DNA of 64,000 nt from Alkalicoccus luteus (GTDB lineage Bacteria; Bacillota; Bacilli; Bacillales; Salisediminibacteriaceae), in NCBI RefSeq assembly GCF_012034335.1, contig NZ_JAATHJ010000009.1, positions 62,001 to 126,000 on the forward strand. Direction: 5' to 3'. A model generated the notes under the pieces. That model had not been told where the DNA came from and searched no databases. It was given only the letters and a program-made list of their open reading frames with translations. Of the stretch, positions 58,462 to 64,000 are shown piece by piece (positions within the stretch are counted from its first letter, which is position 1; each line of letters begins with the position of its first letter). Both the position numbers and the translations under genes were made by a program.

Positions 58462-59082
58462 GTGCTCAAACAATTTTCAGTAATGCTCGGGGTGCTACTG
58501 CTATCCGGCTGCAGCTTTCTCTACGAAGATGCAAGTGAATCAGCTCAGGGAGAAGCAGTTATTGATACGACTGCAGCAGATGAGCCCTGGATGACCGGAG
58601 AGTTTGAAGCGGTTAATCAGCATGGCGAGGATGTCACCTCAGCTGATCTGGAAGGGGAATGGTGGCTCGCAAAAACCATTTTCACCCGCTGTCCGACAGT
58701 CTGCAACGTCATGAGCCCAAATATGGCCGAGCTTCAGCAGGAAATGGAAGAAGCGGGAGTAGAGGCACGAATTGTCTCCTTTACGGTCGATCCGGAGTTT
58801 GACACCCCTGAACAGCTCGAGTCTTACGGAGAGTCGTACGGCGCAGATTTCGACAGCTGGGACTTTCTGACTGGTTACGAGCGGGAAGACATTCAGACCT
58901 ATGCGCTTGATTCTTTTAAGGCGCAGGTCCAGGAAATTCCTGAACAAAATGACATTATGCATCCAATCCGCTTTTTCTTCGTGAACCCTGAAGGTCAGGT
59001 CGTACGTATGTATGCTGGAGAAGACAGCTTCGATGCAGAAGTAACAGTAGAGGATATGCAGTCTGTGATGGAAGAAAACTAA
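58462..59082 (+). CDS. Sco1/SenC-type copper chaperone lipoprotein
   Basis: A 206-residue lipoprotein (VMLGVLLLSGC) with a thioredoxin-like Sco domain. The copper ligands are Cys-X3-Cys in TRCPTVCNVM and His in IMHPIRFFFV. Sco proteins load copper into the CuA site of cytochrome c oxidase. The start is GTG 58462, about 9 nt after AAAGGA. Co-transcribed with ctaG and ended by a terminator at 59131. Confidence 0.9.
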   Translation: MLKQFSVMLGVLLLSGCSFLYEDASESAQGEAVIDTTAADEPWMTGEFEAVNQHGEDVTSADLEGEWWLAKTIFTRCPTVCNVMSPNMAELQQEMEEAGVEARIVSFTVDPEFDTPEQLESYGESYGADFDSWDFLTGYEREDIQTYALDSFKAQVQEIPEQNDIMHPIRFFFVNPEGQVVRMYAGEDSFDAEVTVEDMQSVMEEN

Positions 59083-59130
59083 CCAGTTCGGCAATCAGGA
59101 GCAGATAGTTGCTCAGGCTGAATAAGAAGA

Positions 59131-59158
59131 GGTCGTCTCAATCGAGGCGGCTTTTTTG
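59131..59158 (+). terminator. Terminator of the ctaG-sco unit
   Basis: GTCGTCTC and GAGGCGGC arms (two G-U pairs) followed by six T. Confidence 0.7.
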
Positions 59159-59327
59159 TCAGGGAGGAGATCCGTAAACCACATCTTGTAAATTATGAAT
59201 GAGGAACACATCTTTTCCGCGTGAATTTTTTACGCTCTTGATGATACTTAGGTCTATCTTCAGAAATGAAGACGCGCACGTACAGCACAGTGCATTTTCT
59301 GCTAAACTAGAAGCAGGAGGGATAGAT

Positions 59328-60602
59328 ATGGTGCAACCACGTAAACCAATTTCCGTATCGGAAGCTGTAAACCGGGTCATGCAGCTGCCGTATCATACAT
59401 ATTCTGAGACTGTTCCGCTTGAGCAGGCAGGAGGTCGAATTTTAGCAGCTGATGTCTATGCGGATGCTGACGTTCCCCCATTTGACAGGTCTCCGCTCGA
59501 CGGATTTGCTGTAAGGGCAGCAGATACCCGGAATGCATCTCGCGACGAGCCGGTAAAGCTGCGTGTGCTTGAGACGGTTGGAGCTGGACATACCGCTGTC
59601 CATAAGCCTGGACCTGGTGAATGTATTCGGGTGATGACGGGTACAATGATGCCCGAAGGAACCGATGCCATCATCATGTTTGAGCTTACGAAAGAACTGG
59701 AGGACGGCGGATATATCGAAATTACGCGTGCCTTTCATCCTCAGGACAATGTAGTCATACAGGGCGAGGAAATGCGGCGAGGCAGTGTTGTCCTGGAGCA
59801 GGGGGAACGGATTCATGCCGGAGCAGTTGCCGGTCTGGCTACGTTTGGGTGTGCACAGGTAGAAACAGCCCGGCCTGTCAAAGTTGGCGTTTATGCCACA
59901 GGAACAGAGCTGCTTGAACCGGGTGAACCATTGGAGCCGGGAAAAATCCGTAACAGCAATGCGCCGATGGTGCTGCAGCAGCTTCGGGAAGCGGGAGCGG
60001 AACCGGTCTACTTCGGACAGCTTCCGGATGAGTTCGAGCTGTGTTATAAAAAGGTAAAAGATGCGCTTCAGCAAGTGGATGCGCTGATCACAACCGGAGG
60101 CGTTTCGGTTGGCGATTTCGATTTTCTGCCGGCTATTTACGACAAGCTTGGCGCGGAAGTCCTCTTTAACAAGATTGCGATGCGCCCCGGAAGTGTTACG
60201 ACTGCTGCTGTTTTGGACAATAAGCCGCTCTTTGGATTATCCGGAAACCCGTCAGCCTGCTTCGTCGGTTTTGAGCTTTTCGCTGGTCCGTGGATCAGGC
60301 AGGCACACGGCGATAAGCAGCCTTACCTGCAGCCTGCACCGGCAGTGCTGGCTAGTGACTTTCCAAAGCCAAATCCATTTACACGCTTCGTGCGCGGAAT
60401 TGTCAAGTTTAATGAAAACGGTATGACGGCCGTGCCGGCAGGACTTGATAAATCTCAGGTTGTGACGTCGCTTGCTCGTTCCAACGCACTTATTGTCCTG
60501 CCAGGCGGTACACGGGGCTATCAGAATGGAGACGCGGTTGACGTGCTGTTGCTGCGCGGAGACGGCAGCGATACGTTCTCTGAACCGGTGAAGGATCGAT
60601 GA
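59328..60602 (+). CDS. moeA: Molybdopterin molybdenumtransferase MoeA
   Basis: A 424-residue MoeA: ADVPPFDRSPLDGFAVRAAD, CIRVMTGTMMPEGTDAIIMF, VGVYATGTELLEPGEPLEPG with KIRNSNAPM, ITTGGVSVGDFDFLP and LFGLSGNPSACFVGFELF. It inserts molybdate into adenylylated molybdopterin. ATG 59328 follows CAGGAGGG; TAAACT at 59303 may be its -10. First gene of a Moco operon with 4-25-bp overlaps through moaD. Confidence 0.93.
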   Translation: MVQPRKPISVSEAVNRVMQLPYHTYSETVPLEQAGGRILAADVYADADVPPFDRSPLDGFAVRAADTRNASRDEPVKLRVLETVGAGHTAVHKPGPGECIRVMTGTMMPEGTDAIIMFELTKELEDGGYIEITRAFHPQDNVVIQGEEMRRGSVVLEQGERIHAGAVAGLATFGCAQVETARPVKVGVYATGTELLEPGEPLEPGKIRNSNAPMVLQQLREAGAEPVYFGQLPDEFELCYKKVKDALQQVDALITTGGVSVGDFDFLPAIYDKLGAEVLFNKIAMRPGSVTTAAVLDNKPLFGLSGNPSACFVGFELFAGPWIRQAHGDKQPYLQPAPAVLASDFPKPNPFTRFVRGIVKFNENGMTAVPAGLDKSQVVTSLARSNALIVLPGGTRGYQNGDAVDVLLLRGDGSDTFSEPVKDR

Positions 60603-61069
60603 GAGTCATGCAGGTGATCGGCTTTTCCGACAGCGGAAAAACGACGCTTACAAAGTCGCTTATTGACTATTTTACGATTAAAGGAGTGCTGACAGCAGCC
60701 GTTAAGCATCACGGTACTGGCAGCAGATTGGCATCGCCGGACTCAACAGATACAGGGCTTTTTCGAGAAGCAGGTGCCAAAGCGGATATGCTTGTTTCAC
60801 AGGAAGAGACGACCTGGAATATCCGTCAGGCACTAACTATTGAACAGATCGTGCAGGTTCACAAAGTGATTGGAACGGAGCTGTTAATGATTGAAGGATT
60901 TAAACAAGGACCGTATCCAAAGCTGGTGCTGCATACGAATGAAGCACTGCCTCAAGCAGCTGACAGCGTGTTGCACATTGGCGGAACAAATGGAATGACG
61001 CTGACAGAAGCTCTCAATGACATAGATCCGATAGGAGAGATCGTATGGAACAGAAGCGCTATCGTGTAA
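60599..61069 (+). CDS. mobB: Molybdopterin-guanine dinucleotide biosynthesis protein MobB
   Basis: A 156-residue P-loop GTPase: VIGFSDSGKTTLTKSLIDYF, AAVKHHGTGSRLASPDSTDT, and LLMIEGFKQGPYPKLVL. MobB assists MobA in making the guanine-dinucleotide form of Moco. It overlaps moeA by 4 bp and moaE by 25 bp. mobA is not in this window. Confidence 0.9.
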   Translation: MRVMQVIGFSDSGKTTLTKSLIDYFTIKGVLTAAVKHHGTGSRLASPDSTDTGLFREAGAKADMLVSQEETTWNIRQALTIEQIVQVHKVIGTELLMIEGFKQGPYPKLVLHTNEALPQAADSVLHIGGTNGMTLTEALNDIDPIGEIVWNRSAIV

Positions 61070-61512
61070 CGGAAGAGCCGCTTGACAGCGGTGCGATTAT
61101 TCAGCGCGTAACAGACAAAAATGCGGGTGCCGTCACCGTTTTTATAGGAACAGTACGGGAGATGACAAAAGGAAAACGAACGCTCTCATTAACGTACGAA
61201 GCTTATGTGCCGATGGCTGAGAAAAAACTGGCTCAAATCGGGGCTGAAATCGAAGAAAAATGGCCGGGTACGATCACCTCCATCGAGCATCGGATCGGCT
61301 CTCTTGCTATCAGCGATGCGGCGGTTGTCATTGCTGTCTCATCGCCTCACCGGGATGCTTCGTTTAAAGGAAGCCGCTTTGCGATTGAACGAATCAAGGA
61401 AATCGTGCCAATTTGGAAAAAGGAGCACTGGGAGGACGGTTCAACTTGGATCGGTGATCAGCTGGAGACGACTTCTTATGCTGAAGGGGCACCGGAGGAG
61501 GATAAATCATGA
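61045..61512 (+). CDS. moaE: Molybdopterin synthase catalytic subunit MoaE
   Basis: A 155-residue MoaE: GAVTVFIGTVREMTKGKRTL, LTYEAYVPMAEKKLAQIGAE, ITSIEHRIGSLAISDAAVVI, HRDASFKGSRFAIERIKEIV and PIWKKEHWEDGSTWIGD. With MoaD it adds sulfur to precursor Z. The start lies 25 bp inside mobB, an unusually long overlap that keeps translation coupled. Confidence 0.92.
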   Translation: MEQKRYRVTEEPLDSGAIIQRVTDKNAGAVTVFIGTVREMTKGKRTLSLTYEAYVPMAEKKLAQIGAEIEEKWPGTITSIEHRIGSLAISDAAVVIAVSSPHRDASFKGSRFAIERIKEIVPIWKKEHWEDGSTWIGDQLETTSYAEGAPEEDKS

Positions 61513-61745
61513 TTAGAATTTTGCTGTTTGCCGGCATGAAAGAGGCGGCTGGAACGGATCAGCTGGAAATGGAAGCCGAGCACGTTTCAGTGTCTGACAT
61601 CCGGCTTTTTATGAAAGAAAATTATCCTGAAATTCCTGGTACAGAGCGGGCTATGGCTGCAGTTGACGAAGAATTCGTTCCGGATCAGGAAATCATTCGA
61701 GCTGGCGGCACCGTCGCATTTATTCCGCCGGTTTCGGGTGGATAA
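61509..61745 (+). CDS. moaD: Molybdopterin synthase sulfur-carrier subunit MoaD
   Basis: A 78-residue ubiquitin-fold protein ending VAFIPPVSGG. The C-terminal Gly-Gly is the site of thiocarboxylation. It overlaps moaE by 4 bp. The following gene starts 17 bp later and may be on the same transcript. Confidence 0.92.
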   Translation: MIRILLFAGMKEAAGTDQLEMEAEHVSVSDIRLFMKENYPEIPGTERAMAAVDEEFVPDQEIIRAGGTVAFIPPVSGG

Positions 61746-61761
61746 AGGAGGTTGAAAAAGA

Positions 61762-62058
61762 ATGGACATGTCTGTTTCGAACGATGCTGCTGTTCATATG
61801 AAACGTGATATGGAGGTAGAGAACGGCGCAAGCATCCGCTTTTTTGTCAGGTATGGGGGCTGTGGAAATATACAAACCGGTTTCTCATTAGGAGTTGCCA
61901 TAGATGAACCGGTGGAAGCTGCAGCATCCGCAGAGTCTGAGGGCGTCATCTTTTACGTAGAAGATAAGGACAGCTGGTATTTTGGGGACCGTCCGTTTTA
62001 CGTCGAATGGGATGAAGCTGCGGAGGAAATCGCGTTTCGTCATGGAGAACTTGTATGA
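61762..62058 (+). CDS. yneR: HesB/YadR/YneR-type iron-sulfur-like protein
   Basis: A 98-residue protein with the YneR pattern: VENGASIRFFVRYGGCGNIQ, TGFSLGVAIDEPVEAAAS, IFYVEDKDSWYFGDRPFYVE. It is related to A-type Fe-S carriers but keeps only one of their three Cys (GGCG), so direct cluster carriage is doubtful. AAAGGAGG precedes the ATG. It overlaps the next gene by 4 bp. Confidence 0.85.
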   Translation: MDMSVSNDAAVHMKRDMEVENGASIRFFVRYGGCGNIQTGFSLGVAIDEPVEAAASAESEGVIFYVEDKDSWYFGDRPFYVEWDEAAEEIAFRHGELV

Positions 62059-62246
62059 AGCGTAAGCTGATCATTGGCGTAGCTGTGTTTTCTGTCTCAG
62101 CACTTGTGATATATTTAATGTTGGATATCTTAACAGAAGTTCCTGTTGAAGTGGCTGTGATGACTGCACTTGCAGGGGGATTTCTGCTGGAATGGAGCTA
62201 TTTTCAGATGAAAGGCTCCGCCTCTGCCGATAAGCAGAACCGGTAG
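62055..62246 (+). CDS. Small two-pass membrane protein
   Basis: A 63-residue protein with helices at about 4-25 and 31-48 and a basic hydrophilic tail (KGSASADKQNR). Coupled to the YneR-type gene by ATGA overlap. The short GC-rich hairpin GGCGGCC-GCA-GGCCGCC follows at 62247. Family not recognised. Confidence 0.62.
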   Translation: MKRKLIIGVAVFSVSALVIYLMLDILTEVPVEVAVMTALAGGFLLEWSYFQMKGSASADKQNR

Positions 62247-62291
62247 GCGGCCGCAGGCCGCCGCTGAATACGTATGGGGGAGATGGCACGT

Positions 62292-63251
62292 GTGAAACAA
62301 TTTTTGTTTGTTGCGCTGCTTCTCATCACTTCCGCCTGTGCATCGGCGGAAGAACGGGACAGGCTGGAAGTCGGCCTCCTGCTGACTCACCCGATCGAAG
62401 AGCAGGAGTGGAACCGTCAGGGCTATGAAGGAGTTCTGCAGCTTCAAAGCGACTTTGATGCTGAGGTGCATGTGATGGAAGGCGTGACGAATTTTGAAGA
62501 AACCGCAAACGCGGTTGAACAGATGGCAGAAGAGGGGGTAAACCTCTTGTTCGGTCATGGCTCTATTTATTCAGATATGTTTCTGCAGCTGAACGAAGGA
62601 TATGAAGATATCCACTTTATCAGCTTCAACGAAAGCGCATCTGCAGAAAATGTTTCAAGCATGCACTTTGAAGGGTATGCTATGGGATACTTCGCCGGAA
62701 TGCTTGCAGCTGAGCAATCGGCGAGCGGTCACATAGCCGTGATCGGTGCCTTTCCTTATCAGCCGGAAGTTCAGGCTTTCGCTGAAGGGGCTCGCTGGCA
62801 CAATCCTGATATCCAGGTCTCGGCCCGCATGACGGAAAGCTGGGTCGATGAGGGTGCAGCTGTCGGGTATCTTGATGAGCTTGCAGATCAGGATGCAGAC
62901 GTGTTTTATACGGCCGGAGACGGATTTTCAGAGGCTGCAATCGAGCGGGCGGCTGCGCGTGGAGCGTATGTAATCGGGTATGTCACCGACCAGTCATCGG
63001 TAAGTCCGGAGACAGTTCTGACGAGTACGCTTCAGCACGTGGATGAGCTATATCTGACGGCCGCAGACCGGTTTCGTAACGGCACGCTTGAGCCTGGGCG
63101 TCATTCGTTCGATTTTGCAGAGGAGGCCATTTCCCTGGCCCCTTATGGACCAGCGGTAGAAGAAGAAACAAGGAAATGGATGAATGACGTGGTTCAAAGC
63201 TATGCGGAAGACGGAAAACTTCCACATGAGAGCCAACAAGAGGAGGAATAG
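62292..63251 (+). CDS. med: Med-like BMP-family lipoprotein
   Basis: A protein of about 319 residues. The lipoprotein signal (FLFVALLLITSAC) is followed by a BMP-family fold: LEVGLLLTHPIEEQEWNRQG, VNLLFGHGSIYSDMF, SMHFEGYAMGYFAGMLAAEQ, VIGAFPYQPEVQAFAEGARW, YVIGYVTDQSSVSPETVLTS and TLQHVDELY. These match B. subtilis Med, a surface lipoprotein that promotes comK expression. comZ, usually next to med, is replaced by a DinB gene. GTG 62292 is 9 nt after GGGGGAG; ATG 62283 touches it. Confidence 0.82.
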   Translation: MKQFLFVALLLITSACASAEERDRLEVGLLLTHPIEEQEWNRQGYEGVLQLQSDFDAEVHVMEGVTNFEETANAVEQMAEEGVNLLFGHGSIYSDMFLQLNEGYEDIHFISFNESASAENVSSMHFEGYAMGYFAGMLAAEQSASGHIAVIGAFPYQPEVQAFAEGARWHNPDIQVSARMTESWVDEGAAVGYLDELADQDADVFYTAGDGFSEAAIERAAARGAYVIGYVTDQSSVSPETVLTSTLQHVDELYLTAADRFRNGTLEPGRHSFDFAEEAISLAPYGPAVEEETRKWMNDVVQSYAEDGKLPHESQQEEE

Positions 63252-63254
63252 TCT

Positions 63255-63809
63255 ATGAAGGAATACACGCTTGCCCCGGTGTCGTCAAGGGAATCGATGC
63301 ATCTGCTGGGAGGTGTTATTCAGACGCGCGAAAAGCTGCTTGAGCTGATCGCGGAGCTGAATGAAGAGGACATGCACCATCAGGTATCAGACTTTCCCAG
63401 CATCGCAGGCTATGCGCTTCACCTTGCTCAGATTGAATGGTGGTGGAATCAGGCTGTCCTGCGGGAAACAAGCGTAACAGACGAAGACCGTGAACGGTTC
63501 CTCTTTAAAGAAGAACAAACCATCCATTGTCCTGTCCACATTGAGAAAAGCTTTCTGCTCGCGAGGCTTGGAGAAGCCCGTATTCAGACACGCGAATACT
63601 ACTATGCCCTTTCCGACCAGGAATTCAGGCGGGCGGATAAGAAGCCTGCAGGAAGCAAGACAGAGGAAGTGTACTCGCCCGAATGGGTGCTTTGGCATTT
63701 GCTGCATCACGAGAGCTATCATATCGGGCAAATGTACATGCTTCGCCGCTGGATTAACGGACAGCGGGAAAAGTGGGATCACTTTAACACACCGTATCTT
63801 TCTCTTTGA
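63255..63809 (+). CDS. DinB-family protein
   Basis: A 184-residue four-helix DinB/YfiT protein. The likely metal ligands are His in YALHLAQIEWWW and the two His in LLHHESYHIGQMYMLRR. DinB-like enzymes include metal-dependent thiol transferases such as bacillithiol transferases; the substrate is unknown. GAGGAGG lies before the ATG, 3 bp after the med-like stop, so they are co-transcribed. Confidence 0.87.
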   Translation: MKEYTLAPVSSRESMHLLGGVIQTREKLLELIAELNEEDMHHQVSDFPSIAGYALHLAQIEWWWNQAVLRETSVTDEDRERFLFKEEQTIHCPVHIEKSFLLARLGEARIQTREYYYALSDQEFRRADKKPAGSKTEEVYSPEWVLWHLLHHESYHIGQMYMLRRWINGQREKWDHFNTPYLSL

Positions 63810-63876
63810 CCATTAAGAAAAATAAGCTTATATGATCAAGTTGAACGAAACGCATCGACTGAAAGGACGTGCTACG

Positions 63877-64000
63877 TTGGCAGAGAACAGACAAGCAATG
63901 GAAAAACTGGCCCGCCGGGTTACGGACGGCTATGAAGCCGTTCACGAAAAAAAGTATTCAAGAGCCAGACAGCTGCTTGAACCGCTCGTACCGATGCTGC
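63877..64000 (+). CDS. Helical protein of unknown function, cut by the window end
   Basis: A partial frame from TTG 63877, about 10 nt after GAAAGGA: MAENRQAMEKLARRVTDGYE, AVHEKKYSRARQLLEPLVPM. It is highly helical and continues beyond the window. Start and identity are uncertain. Confidence 0.5.
   Translation, partial: MAENRQAMEKLARRVTDGYEAVHEKKYSRARQLLEPLVPML

Noticed and set aside
1-64000. CRISPR array, prophage, IS element or tRNA/rRNA genes
   Set aside because: I saw no regularly spaced direct repeats, no transposase or integrase motifs and no cloverleaf-like or ribosomal sequence on either strand.

Overview
This 64-kb window is chromosomal DNA from a low-to-mid-GC Gram-positive bacterium of the family Bacillaceae. 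The evidence is strong AGGAGG ribosome-binding sites, classic rho-independent terminators, MhqR-, YtrA-, CtaG-, Med- and YneR-type genes, a T-box leader and lipoprotein signals. Many proteins are rich in Glu and Asp (the YhgE-like protein, the orphan peptide-binding lipoprotein, the Sco and Med-like proteins), which suggests a moderate halophile or haloalkaliphile; that part is inference. I see no rRNA, tRNA, insertion sequence, prophage or CRISPR array.

Layout. 0-5.4 kb: an ArsR-type repressor with an MFS exporter, a broken tyrosine-phosphatase gene, chrA, a SnoaL-like protein and a phosphotransferase, then 850 bp of non-coding, repeat-like DNA. 6.3-9.1 kb: an ABC exporter behind a possible Fur box, and a methyltransferase. 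9.1-11.8 kb: an MhqR-type quinone/electrophile operon (regulator, FMN reductase, ring-cleaving dioxygenase, hydrolase). 11.8-17.6 kb: an orphan peptide-binding lipoprotein, small enzymes, a frameshifted phosphotransferase, a CHRD-domain surface protein and tiny membrane proteins. 17.6-22 kb: an ECF sigma/PadR/FtsW-like cluster whose last gene is frameshifted, divergent from a YtrA/YtrB-like ABC cluster whose ATPase has a premature stop. 22-26 kb: a diguanylate cyclase, a second MhqR and a WrbA-like quinone reductase with a structured leader. 26-38 kb: a YhgE/Pip protein, modAB, a glycerate-use cluster (CdaR, GntP-type permease, glycerate kinase), DUF4190 proteins, isochorismatase and a GAF-STAS protein. 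38-46 kb: NlpC/P60, YggT, a T-box-controlled MFS transporter, a second CHRD protein and an ECF sigma/anti-sigma pair. 46-49 kb: a HTH-TPR (NprR-like) regulator with a short secreted peptide gene behind it and a divergent LuxR-type regulator. 49-64 kb: an S41 peptidase, a second diguanylate cyclase, an amidase, an ABC-2 exporter, ctaG-sco, molybdenum cofactor genes (moeA-mobB-moaE-moaD), a YneR-type protein, a Med-like lipoprotein and DinB.

How the parts connect. Four copies of one palindrome (TATCTCGAATTCGAGATA type) stand before both MhqR-type genes, the FMN reductase operon and the WrbA-like gene, tying two separated loci into one probable quinone-stress regulon. modAB and the Moco genes both serve molybdenum use. 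The regulator and peptide at 46.3-47.7 kb have the arrangement of an RRNPP peptide-signalling pair. They and the serine-type T-box ahead of an MFS transporter are the most novel items here. Several genes carry single-base lesions in homopolymers or in-frame TGA codons. These are either real decay or residual sequencing error.
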